Below, in pieces: positions 24,369 through 35,347 of a stretch of 64,000 bases of DNA. Position 1 is the stretch's first letter, and each line of letters starts with the position of its first letter. This stretch comes from Pocillopora verrucosa. Lineage: Eukaryota; Cnidaria; Anthozoa; Scleractinia; Pocilloporidae. The stretch spans positions 16,563,317 to 16,627,316 of the forward strand of contig NC_089312.1 in the NCBI RefSeq assembly GCF_036669915.1, given 5' to 3'. The position numbers were made by a program, and so were the translations under genes. The notes under the pieces are model-generated. The model was not told the DNA's origin and made no database searches. It saw only the letters and a list, made by a program, of their open reading frames with translations.

Positions 24369-25214
24369 TTACGAGCTCAACCACGTACCACTGGCCGGGA
24401 CTGTACATGGATTCATAGTCCTCAAGACATGCGGATCACGCGGCAGGCGTTTGATCGCCCGAGAAGTTGCCTTTGTCAGGGAATGAGCAGTCCATTGGTG
24501 TCGAGTTAAGGCATCAGAGCGACTGTATTTTTGACCGCAACCCAACACAACACACGTAAATACTTTTTTCTCGGAATTTTGAAGATGTGTCTTTTGATGT
24601 TTGCTTAAATGATCTTTTCGTCCAAACGCCTTATTGCATATGTCGCACTTGTGAGGGCGAACACCGGTGTGGATGCGTTTGTGGCGCGTCAATTCCTCGT
24701 TGCGAGCGAATCGTCTATCGCAGCCATCAAAAGTACATTGAAAAGGCTTTTCCCCAGTGTGAATCCTCAAGTGACCTTGAAGCTGACCGTTGTTGCTGCA
24801 TCGTATGTCGCATAACGGACAAGGGTATTTCTTCTTTCTTCCTTTTCCATTCAAGTTTGGGACACAAGCGTTCGATTTTTCGACCGATTCCTCCAGTACT
24901 TGTAAGACGGACGCACCGGATTTAAAATTCTTGGGCGGTTGATCAGAATTTTGTGGCACGACACAAAGAGAAGGAATAACAGCCTGAGAATCAAAACTCA
25001 TCGGAGACGCTTGGACATTAACAGGGGGTGGAGGCGTTGTAGTGAAAGCAGCAGCAAAGCCAAGTGGTCCCACCGGCTGCTTCCAAAGCGATGACGAATT
25101 TCCCAGCTCAGGCGGACGAAAGATTTGTTGAAGAGTCGGCAGCGGAGGTGCGTGAAAAAGAATCGTTGGTTTGAAAACGCGAAACAAACCCAGATTATTT
25201 TGTGTGGCTTGCAT
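24369..25214 (-). CDS. C2H2 zinc-finger transcription factor, EGR/KLF-like, intronless
   Basis: A single open frame of 281 residues begins with ATG at 25214-25212 and has no splice sites. Residues 1-125 are proline- and serine-rich with no domain I know. Four C2H2 fingers follow, at about 130-152, 158-182, 188-210 and 219-244. The TGEKPF and TGVRPH linkers join fingers 1-2 and 2-3; a longer LQNSEKKV linker precedes finger 4. Helix tips read NNGQLQGH, RNEELTRH, RKDHLSKH and RSDALTRH. These resemble the EGR/Krüppel-like pattern, so G-rich DNA is a likely target (inference). Finger 4 has the odd histidine spacing H-x4-H (RHQWTAH). A CCAAT motif lies on plus at about 25300. The exact family is unassigned. 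Confidence 0.85.
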   Translation of the reverse strand: MQATQNNLGLFRVFKPTILFHAPPLPTLQQIFRPPELGNSSSLWKQPVGPLGFAAAFTTTPPPPVNVQASPMSFDSQAVIPSLCVVPQNSDQPPKNFKSGASVLQVLEESVEKSNACVPNLNGKGRKKKYPCPLCDIRCSNNGQLQGHLRIHTGEKPFQCTFDGCDRRFARNEELTRHKRIHTGVRPHKCDICNKAFGRKDHLSKHQKTHLQNSEKKVFTCVVLGCGQKYSRSDALTRHQWTAHSLTKATSRAIKRLPRDPHVLRTMNPCTVPASGTWLSS

Positions 25215-27118
25215 GATTCAAACAGCTCCAACAAAACACAAGAAATGTGCTTTGCTTGACAAGATGGGATTGACACGGAGTTAGGTGGGGTGACAAACGA
25301 CCAATCACAGTGCTCGTTGTCGACCGCACTGTAAATGGAGAAGATAAACTAAACCTTTCATGGCTGGGCGTGATAGGGGGCATGAGAGATTTGAAGGGCC
25401 ACCTCGTAGTATCAGTCTGAAAGGATGCTTTTATCGCAATGTTAGATCACAAAGTTTGCTTAGTTCACAAAAATGCTTCCTAGCACGGATTACACAGATT
25501 GAGATAATCCAGCTTGGTAGAGGGTTTAAGTCATGTTTCGCCGATAAATTCTTAGTTCTGCTTTGTATAAATATTTATCGGCACCTATCATATATATCTC
25601 AAATGAAAACAATCGAACAGTAAAACCTCACACAGCAGTGAATGATAAACACAACCCAGGAGGCGGGATCATTGAGTTTAAAAGAGAAACAACATGTCTT
25701 AATAAGAAAATAACAGTTGGGCTCATTTGTGCCAGAAACGCTAAATGGATTTATGGCGATGAAAAAGGACGATTTATTTATGTTTGGTCAAAAGTACCTC
25801 CAGGCATGAAATGATATCCTCTCGAGTTTACGGGTGAATAAAAAAGGCGGAGATTGGTGAGATTCTCAGCGCTTGCAAGCAGTAGTAGTTTTTGTGCTTG
25901 ATATATGGTCTGTTTCTCATCAATCTAATACTATTAGCATATTTGTGCAATTTACACTTAAGGCTGTATTGGGACTCACGCCCGCGCCGCACTGAATGAA
26001 CCGATTACAACGCAGTTCGGAATCTTCAACACCGGAAATTATTTGGGAAGCTCTGAGGTCAGGGCAGGCATTGAAAAATAAAAGGTCACTAACTTCCTGT
26101 TCGATTACACGCAACACACCCCCGTCGAATGAAAATAGTGGAGATGCCATAATGAACAAATGGCAAATACATCTGTCTCTAGGACCTCCCATGCTAACGG
26201 TGAAATAACAGCGGTTGAAACGTTGAGCAAGAATTACCGGACCACAGGGAAATATGAAAGATCGCTCAGTGCACATGATCAAGTCAAGATTTATTTATTT
26301 GGTAGGCATACTCAGACGGTTACGATTATTAAGTGGGAAACGTTCGACTCACCTTCGATTATATTTTGTTACTTGTCAAACCGGTTCTACGCATTAGATG
26401 TGATAAGGAGTAGCAAATATTTCGGTGAGCAAACGGTTATAAAGAGATTAATTACAGCTAAATCAGTATTTTATCAATATGCGGAGCAATCAGCTAAAGA
26501 ATTGTTCAGATTTGTTCGAGCAGTGCACGCTAATTGATTTTTTTTTTCGCCAAAAGTTCACTTTTGTTGAGTGAGCAGCACTTCGTGTGAGCCAAGTATT
26601 TTCGAACTGGCGGCCCCACGGGCCGTGTCGAAGGACGTGGGTGTACCGACATATCCCACGGGTTTCCGAGTTAGGGACGTAAGCAGGAATTCACGATCTT
26701 TCTTATTCCTAAAAGAAATGCTTTTCGAAACACCTCTGCCTATTAGTCACCGATTAATTTGAACTGATGATCTCAGTGTGAAGCGTGAACGGACACTTGT
26801 ACAACTCTCTGCAAAGGGTCATGAAGTATCCGGGTTTGATTCTGGGCCTCGTTTAGCTAGTTACTTAGTTAGTTCTCCCCGAAAAAGTAATGATATCGCC
26901 AAACTCCGACTTTGCTTTGCATCAGTCCCAAAAGGTAAAGTGGGAAAGGCAACGCCGAGGGAGACGTCGGTTAAAAAAAAAATTCTAGTTTTGGATAGAA
27001 TTTCGCGAATGGCTGGATGTGTTCACCGTTTCTTGCGGCGCCACACCTCAACTTCAGCATTACTTACGTGAGCGTGAGCTGGGTTGAGTTTCAAATGGAA
27101 GAGGGTCTCAATAAGGTT

Positions 27119-27292
27119 ACCCGTTAGCCGTAAACTGACGGCCAAAAACTAACCGTTAGGCGTAAAAATTGACAATTTTTAACCGTTAGTATTAAAAGAT
27201 ATTACGGTAGAAAAATAATTCTGGTGACAACAATGGAAAGATGTTAACCGCTAGCCGTAGATTGGCCGAAATTTTAACTGTCAGCCGTAAAA
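27119..27292. repeat. Degenerate tandem repeat, period about 31 bp
   Basis: Variants of AACCGTTAGCCGTAAA begin near 27119, 27150, 27180, 27245 and 27276. The spacing is 30-31 bp except for one double step. The spacers differ, so only the 16-bp core is kept. Confidence 0.6.
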
Positions 27293-27754
27293 GCCCTCGC
27301 CTCATTGAGATTCTCATGGAAAAATTTTCCGACAAGGTTTACTTTATCAGATTTCAGGTTGTTGTTTTGCAGAGGACAGCTACGAAATATACAAAGTTTT
27401 AAAATGCACGTGTTGATACTGTTGTGCCCATTAGATCTTTTGTTTTGTCTAATCCTTGTTGCTGTCGGCGTCGTGGTTTGTTTAAGGTCCTTAGCGTGTT
27501 AAGCTGAAAACGGGCGTAATGTTCGGTTTTTGAAGAACCTTTAGATCAATAGATCTCACTCGGACAGTGTGAGAGTGGCGCCTCGTGTCGACCGTTAGTA
27601 GTTCTAATAACAAAGATCACATACCATCAAATTTGGTGATTCTTTTTTTAGCAGCTCCAGCAGTGTAAAGATTAGACAAAAGTAATCCTATGATCATCAT
27701 GATCAGGCTGCATTTCTCACATGATACCAGACTGATCTCACCTAGGGTTCCTTT

Positions 27755-27968
27755 AATTAACTCTTAAACCAATAAGAGTGATTCATAACTATTTTCCCCC
27801 ATCAGTATCACCCCTAAAGCAAGCATTGAGGTCATGAGAATAAAGGAATCAATCACCAACTAAAGAAGCTCTTGATTGTTAAACAAATTCTCTTAGTCGG
27901 TACCATAGGAAATGTATAGAGAACATTATGGAGAAAATGTAAACTGATGTTAGGATGCAAAGGGTTAA
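27755..27968. repeat. MITE family B, copy 1
   Basis: It shares ATCACCAACTAAAGAAGC, CTCTTGATTGTTAAACAA, AGGAAATGTATAGA and ACTGATGTTAGG in order with the copy at 45201, and ends in AAAGGGTTAA. The left end is diverged. Confidence 0.75.
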
Positions 27969-30900
27969 AGCTGGAAGAATTTTCGTTCAACAAAATTAGG
28001 ATCATTTTAGTCACTGATAGAGTGAAGACTCGAAGATTCCATAGGACCGGGGATGAAAACTGAAGGAAACAAAGGAGAGATATATTTTTTATACTGGTTT
28101 GATTTGAACTCAAAGGGGAAAAAAACCCAAGTGCAGTTTGGGTTCTGTTCTATCGTTATCACTTGAATTTTCGTGAAGCCTAACAGAATCGTTTTATAAT
28201 AAAAATTGTGGATTTAAATGTTAAGTAACCCTCTTCGGAAAGCGCCATGGAGATTTCCTTCGACCGGTGTTAAAAGTTATGTCTTTTTGACCTGTCGTTA
28301 GCCTTCAGGTCACAAGTTAGGATATACAAATCAACAGGTCGTCATCTTCCTGGGGATGATCCGGCATGGTGAAGTCAAGAGGAAGCTATGTCTCTTTAAT
28401 TTAATTCCATTAAGGGCGTGGCATATGGAGAGCTTAAAGCCACTAGATTATTTTGCGTAGCCTTGAAAAAATTGTCTTAGTTCCTGTCAGATGGAACGGA
28501 AACGGATCAAAAGTGCCTTATTAGACTCATTGTAATTGGATATAGGCATCCGGGCCTTCGCTAATTTTATGCAGGTTTCAGATATTCTTTTCCTTTGCCC
28601 CCTTGTGCGGCATAGGTCATCCCCAGTCCTCCTCCTTTCCTACCTACCTATTTACTACAGTTCTTTTCCGCTGACTTCTTCAGTTGTATTTTGATCTTCC
28701 TCATTTTGATGTAGTTTTGGCCTTGCAGTCGCCTCATTTTTGACTCGGCTATATTGCGATTATTTCAGTAATCCCCTGGGTCGGGACTCTCCTCTCTGAA
28801 TGAAGGCTGGTTGAGGAGAGATCCAGGAGATTTTAATAAGAGTATAGTGGGTTGGCCTAATGCCCAAAGTCAAACCTACACGATCAAAACTTTGCATTGA
28901 AGTTTGTCCTTTCCATAGCCAAAGTGTCACCGATGCTTTTAAGCTGAAGTTTGAGAGAAGCTACATCAACAAGGTCTAATTGCTCGTGTGCAGTATACGA
29001 AAGGTCGGCAGAGCATGCTAAAGACAATGGGTAGTCTGGGCATTTGAAGAGCACACTTAATAAATCTTCCAAAACCCATTGCCATCATTCAACCTTTCTC
29101 TTTTCATCTCTGTTCCTTAATCACACCGTCGATTCTTTAGGTGGTCAAATGAATTCAAAAGCAGTCAAGACCCTGACTAGTTTCCTCCCCGAAGAGCTGC
29201 CAAAGAGAAATTTAAGGAACGACTTTTTCCTTATCACTCTTACTAATGGCCATTCCACCTTGTGGTAATATATCCTCTTAATCGAATTTAAAAAAGATTA
29301 GAATTTTTCGTTTATGCAAGAACACCGCACTTTTTCGGTAAAGCCGATTGGTCTGTCTGTTTGATCCACCGCCGAGCAGCAACAGGAAACGCAAAGAAAA
29401 TTGAAGTTCAGTCACACTGGAATATACTGTAACTAGTCTCACTATTTTTGTGTTTTAATCTCCGGGTTGTGAGGTCTGGGTTCAAGCTTTATGTCTTCAT
29501 CTTTATCGTCACCATTCCCCTCTACCGAGATGTTTAATTCTTGTCGTAAGAACTTTTAATCAAATAATCTAAGTTGCAGTTTTCGGCTGAATGTCTTATC
29601 GAACAAAACTTACTGAAAAAAAAGGTGATGGTTTACAATCTAAGCGTAAAAAATGATAGACGCCTCGCCTTTTGTCCCTTCAACCTTTTAATTATAAGTA
29701 GATGGATCAGTCCGATTGGCCCCCGCCGACAGTGAAGATGCAACTCGAATCCACCACACACTGAATGCGTCATAATCGCGTACCTCTCATGAATCATACA
29801 GAGAAAAAAAATGGCCCTTATTATTTCTTAAAGAAAAAAAAAACGAACGGTGAAAGATTTGCAATCTCCTTGAACAATTTTGCGCAGGAAGCATGCAAGT
29901 CGTGGTCGGTTGTCAACACTACCGGAAGTCACGGAAACTGACTACACTGTTCCTCCCTGATATTGTCCTAATTTAAACGATTTAAGTTTTAATACTGGTA
30001 AAGGCTAAAACATTGTCCAAAGGGAAAGTTCAGTATAAAGAATTAATTTGAATAACACTCTGTCCTGTTCAGAATCGTCTTCTGTGACCATAGCAATATC
30101 AACGGTCGAGTCACAGAATCACAGAATAGTGATGACTGGGTCACAACCTCGTTAAATAACTTATATCGCAAGCAAGATTAAACTAAAATTGGCTTTTAAG
30201 CAATTAATTTAAACCCGTCCACGAAATTCTGAACATGGAAAATTTGCAGTTTCCAGTTTAAAAGACACTTTTCTTTTTCTTGGTTTTTGTGACGAACGGA
30301 AAGATTTTCGGTTCGTGTACCAAGCACATTCTGTTCCTTCCATCTCCACTCCATGCAGTTTTTCAGCTCACAAACTGACGTCGCGCATCGTGGAACTTAT
30401 TTACTACTCTTAAGCTCTCCTTTAAAGAGCACTTTCCTGGCAGCAACAGAGAAGCTGCTTGCATATACCCGTATGTGGTGGGGTACTTGACAAGCTTAAG
30501 TGGTGGATCAAGGAGGGGGGGGATCCCGAGGGGGCCAAACCCCTTACCCTATTCCCACCAGACCCTTGGGTATTTTTACTCACTGTCTGCCCCAAAAATT
30601 CTTGCAACGACAGGAGCGCAAGTCACTTGAGTATACGGTATCTAATATTTACTTGTCTTGCAATATTCCTTAGCTTACTGAGGCGATAGTGTGCAATAAT
30701 TTCTCTGTGTATTTCTCTCTCTTAAAACTCTAAGTTTAATTCCCCCTCTCTTAAAAAAATTCTTAGATCGGACCCCTAGGAAAGGGACAGTGCATACACT
30801 TGCACCACATGATCGTAAAAAGTTAAGACAACAAACATTTCCTAACTGTTTACTTAACGAAAATAGCCATCGTGAAAGCAACTATATGGGCTATTTATTT

Positions 30901-32389
30901 CCTGTGTTATCTCCTCCCGCTGATTTAATTGTTTCCTCTCGAATGGCTTTTCGTGCTTGGCAGATCACCGAGAAGTGGAACTCGGTAATCTCATTTACCC
31001 ATTTCAAACTACAGATATTTTTAGGCCAAAATTGTTTTCACAGAGTGGAATCATTCTTATTAGATTCAGTGGGAAATTATTGAATGTCGCTTTCGTTACC
31101 CTACCTGTATTTTTTTCAAATGAATTTTCGCCTCGGCAATAGCAGAAATGGGAAACTCATATTAACAAACTGAGATACTTAATACAATTAATGTGTTTAC
31201 GATACACCCTTGGAGTGACTTAAGAACTTCTGAGGCCGCTCCAAACGACTTTAATAATTATCTCATTACTATCGTCACTTACCCCCCTTCGAAAATGATC
31301 CCACAAAGAGCAACATTCTTTCCGCTCAATTGCAAAAGCTTTGCAACGTTGAAAATCCAATTTCTCAGGGACACTCCACTGGAAAATCCTATCCGATTAT
31401 AAAGATAAAAGTATGCGACTTCCATTTTATTTTTCCCCGTTTTAGGCCGCACGAAATGATTGTTTTTTCGCAGTTAAGCACAAAGTTGGGGCTTTAGATG
31501 ACTTACGCCAGTTTCGATCAATTTCTCGTCTAAAGAAACATACAATCTCTCAGCTTACGGAATAAACAAAGCTTGCTATGACCAAAAGGCTGCTTAAGAA
31601 GACATGTAGCTCAAAACGGAGTAGCTGTGGTCGGTCATTTGATAAGGGCTTAGACAAGCAGGTGAACTGAAATCGTAACCGCAAACTCGAAAGGTCTTTT
31701 GCGCGAAAAAAGACCACGCGGGCACTCGCAAAAACCACACCCTATCTCGTGGAAGTCTTATCTCTTCTTAACCCTGACAAACAGATCTAGAGTGCCAGCA
31801 GTCTAAGGCAGTCTTTCGTCATCTTGTCTCTTGGCTACTATAGAATCGAAAAAGACAAGCAATTTTCAATTGTGTCGAAAATAATCTGAGTTTGTATTTG
31901 TTTTACCTCACCACCTTATGTAGTGAACAACAAACTGAATTTGCTCCAAGGAATTCAAAGGATTTCTACTGGATACCACCAGTTCGTTCTTGATCTGCCA
32001 GTGTAATCCATTACAATTCGTTTCATAAACATGTTTGAGTTTCTGATGCGTTTTGCTTCTGATATTCAAGGCAGTTATAACTCACTGAGACCGACTAAAA
32101 TGTTTTTATTCGCCCTGCCAAGACTTGACTTTGTGCACTTGTTTACAATATATGCTTGTGATAGGAGGAAACTGACTTCATCATGCCTTTTCTTCGAGTA
32201 ATGTACCCACAAAAGCTAACTCAAGATATTCAACAAACACACCCACAGACCCTGACCGTATAAACCTGACTTTGAGTTGTTAACATCTATAAGTGGAATA
32301 TAAAGATGTCTAACTTAAAAATGAGTCCATTGACAATCACAGCCATGTTCAATGCCAGGTTACAGTACATAGTGACCTGAACCTGAGCC

Positions 32390-34993
32390 TCATTTGCAAC
32401 ACCCATGAATTTTGGTTTCCACATATTCTGCCTGGAAAAGGTTTCCTGCCACAGGATTACCAAGATTGTACTTGGCAGCCATCTCACGAGCATTTCTTCT
32501 AGCACGCTCAAAGCCAGGCCTAGAAATAAGGCAAGATGGAGTATAAAAAGCTCCAAAGAGCTACATTACAGTGAAAGGATAAAAATGGAATTGAAATTCT
32601 GAAGAAAGGAGTACCCCATTTAATTTCTTTGAAGTTCAAATGAAACATGTATTGGTACAATTTAAAAGTCAACATTTCAAAGCCATAATTCCAATCAAAA
32701 TGGGATTTTGACACAATCATGCGCCTGACAATTCTTTTAGCAAATACTTAACTTTCAGTTCAGCATTAAATTATTGCTGATTAATATTTTGAGGGTATAT
32801 AGAAGTAAACTTTGGCTCTGCATGGATTACTTATTGCAGGGTAGGATAAAAAACAGTGACTGAAATTTAAAAACTGCAAAAAACAAACAAACAAACAAAC
32901 AATATGTTAACAAATGCATTCTTACTGGCTGCACACTGCTTGATCAATGTAGTTGATTTTTCCAGGTTGTTTGTACACTAGAAACGTGTAGCGGTGCAGC
33001 TTTGTTCCTTGTGGTGGTGCAGATCCCATATACTCCATTTTTACATCTCCTTTGCTAATGTCACAACCTGGGATGTTCACAACAATCCAGTGATGCCACT
33101 CACGGAGCTTTGGTTCAGCACGACAAGGTGCATCAGGATCTGTGACATTGTAAGAACATTAAATCTTTTAACTCCCAAGATCTGATTGTTAATTCTCCCT
33201 TCTGGCTGCTATACATTTCCTAGTAAATTTGTTATGAGAATTTTTGTGCAATCAAGGTAATATCTTGTACTTGATGAGTTTGAGTATTCTTACTGCTGGA
33301 TAAATAATGTATGGATATTATTGGGAGAAGTTACATGTTTATCACTTCTGGGAGTTCATAGTGAATAAACTATCAATGATAATCCTTTTATGGCTTCATA
33401 TAATTTTAGTCAAGTTATGGGGAGACAAAGCTGGTACAGTAATGTTCCTTTTCATGCACACACAGTTCAAGGGTTGTCCTTCATCCTTCAGCAGAAAAGT
33501 CATGTGACCTGTTCAAGCCATTTTTTTTCATGCAGGACTTCACAAAGAGCCATTTTACAAGCCTTAGTTTACTTACAGACCACTACAGACACTTCCTTTC
33601 CATAACTAGGTATTACTTAAAGTTACATTGAATTAGTTCACTGAGAGGTTCAGAGTTATGGTGCCACTACAGGGTTGCTATGGATTCTGCAGCCTTGGTG
33701 ATGAGCCAATAGGTGGTTGCCAAGATATCAAACATGTCAGGGGGAGAGGTAAGATAAATTGTATTCAGAAGGTTAAAAATTACTAGAGTCAGACTACATT
33801 GAGTAAACCTACCAGTCATGAGAAGGGTGTACAATGCACCTTCTTCAACAGGCCATGAAACTGATGTTGGAGGGTCTTTCACCTGAATAGAAATAATAAA
33901 TAGGAGCTTGAAAACATTAAGTTTCTTATCTCAAGGTCCTAAATTTTGCCAGCAATATTCTCTTTAGACTTCTTTAATTAAGGTAATGCAAAGTGGTATT
34001 TCAAATCAAATTTATCACAATCCATTAATTTAATTTTTGCATAACCCAATATTGAACCATTTAAGGCCACGGTAGAATCTGTGTTTATTTTTTTAAACTT
34101 TATTGTTCGAGAACGCCTCGACATGCGTGCGTTTAGGCAACAGCCTAGCAATTTTCAAATGGTTTTATTGACTCCTTTCCTTTTGGATGTCTTGTTAGGC
34201 AACGAATGCAAAATTCTATTTTTTTCCGTTGGCAATTTGTCTTATTAAAACAAACACAATAGAAGCTTTTCTTTCTTGGAACAATAAAACCAGCGAAGCA
34301 ATGCATGTTTGTCGCAAAACGGTTTTAGTTGAAAAAGGACAAAGTGATCCATATGATGATTTGTAAAAAATAAAGCTCAAACTAAACTAGAAATTAAATA
34401 AATAAATAAATTTCGCATGTTAAGCAAGCAAAATTCAGCCCAATTTCCACAATATAATTTTTTTTATCCAAAATGACCAAAATTAGTACAGTTCTGCATA
34501 ATTAACCCCCCGCTTTCTTAAAACACTTCAATTTTTACCTGAGCTGGAGTCAATGTGTTTCCCATATTCACTTCCAGGTCTCCATATTTCACCTTTAAAA
34601 CCAACCAAATAAAGTAATGAGAACTCAAATGAACTGCAGTGGAGGGGAGAGTTCCGGCTGTTGGTGCTTAGCACGCAAGTCTAATTGTCTCTATTAAATT
34701 CAGAAACATCACTCATTCCTGTGAAGAGGTCTAAAAATATCATCTTTGGATCTTACGTCCTAGCCACTGACTTAACCCTTTCTTAACATTATTAAGGTCA
34801 CGTCTTGATCGTGAATGTTGTTTCTTCTTTCCCTTGAGGAGTATAGATTCAACTTGGGCAGTAACATTATGAACTTGAGAAGTAACGTTATGTAAGGTGT
34901 CTGCACTGTAAGTACATTTCTTGATGAGCTTACCTTTATAACCTGAGCAGGAATCACATCGACAACATCAGGAGAGATTGCATGGGCTTCCAT
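32390..34993 (-). CDS. PEBP1: Phosphatidylethanolamine-binding protein (PEBP/RKIP family)
   Basis: Five minus-strand exons, 34993-34934, 34592-34539, 33882-33813, 33139-32926 and 32519-32390, join in frame at GT-AG sites to give 175 residues (vertebrate PEBP1 has 187). The PEBP signature [13 protein letters not shown] spans the exon 3/4 junction. It is followed by [18 protein letters not shown] with the family GxxLHRY motif, and near the end [17 protein letters not shown]. These residues build the small anion-binding pocket. Family members bind phospholipid headgroups and can restrain Raf kinase; they are small cytosolic proteins. The start was set at the internal ATG at 34993 because that length fits the family; an in-frame ATG upstream at 35092 would add 33 residues. 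It is divergent from WDR91. One family-C MITE lies in intron 3. Which PEBP paralogue it is remains open. Confidence 0.92.
33161..33355. repeat. MITE family C, copy 1
   Basis: It starts with CTTTTAACTCCCAAGATCTG and continues with blocks (TAATTCTCCCTTCTGGCTGC, CTAGTAAATTTGTTATGAGA, CTGGATAA, GGGAGAAGTTAC) found in reverse orientation at 38621-38813. It lies in intron 3 of the PEBP gene, 22 bp from exon 4. Confidence 0.7.
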
Positions 34994-35347
34994 GATTGAA
35001 ATTTTTTGGGTCTCTTTTCTCAGGGCAAGAGATTCGGAGCGAAAAAAGAATTTAAACTTTCGATCGCTCGCAACGTTGTAGCTAAGTGTCACGCGTAGTG
35101 CACAAAGAATGGGAAAAACTCTCGCTAGAAGGGTAGGGAGGGTGTTTAAATTTATTCAAAAAATTTTGACTCCCATGAGCTAGTAATGAAAATAAGGGAG
35201 ACATCCACAAAGCTGGACCAAATTCTAACAAAGAATGCTCGTTTTGTCAAAATATAATTCAAGAAAAGAAAAAATCCAATTTAGTCACGGTAGTCGTGAA
35301 CATTTCGTCGCTGTCCGGGTTTCACATCGGATCGAGGCACAAAAAAA
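34994..35347. promoter_or_regulatory. Shared divergent promoter region of PEBP and WDR91
   Basis: Only 354 bp separate the start codons of two genes pointing away from each other, so both core promoters and leaders must fit here unless upstream exons exist. No TATA box is obvious on either side. The WDR91 start has an A-rich leader (CACAAAAAAA before ATGG). Confidence 0.55.

Larger units (their letters stand above)
25215..32389. other. Gene-poor intergenic region
   Basis: More than 7 kb with no supported exon; open frames are short, overlap on both strands and match nothing I recognise. It contains a degenerate tandem repeat (27119-27292) and one family-B MITE (27755-27968). The first few hundred bases should hold the zinc-finger gene promoter. 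An untranslated exon, enhancer or non-coding RNA cannot be excluded. Confidence 0.5.

Noticed and set aside
24587-24925. Plus-strand frame rich in cysteine
   Set aside because: Antisense shadow of the C2H2 fingers.
26160-26537. Plus-strand frame of 125 codons in the gene-poor region
   Set aside because: No recognisable domain, a competing minus-strand frame of similar length overlaps it, and no splice partner was found.
29455-29500. B-box-like GGGTTCAAGC
   Set aside because: No A box at tRNA distance and no foldable tRNA.
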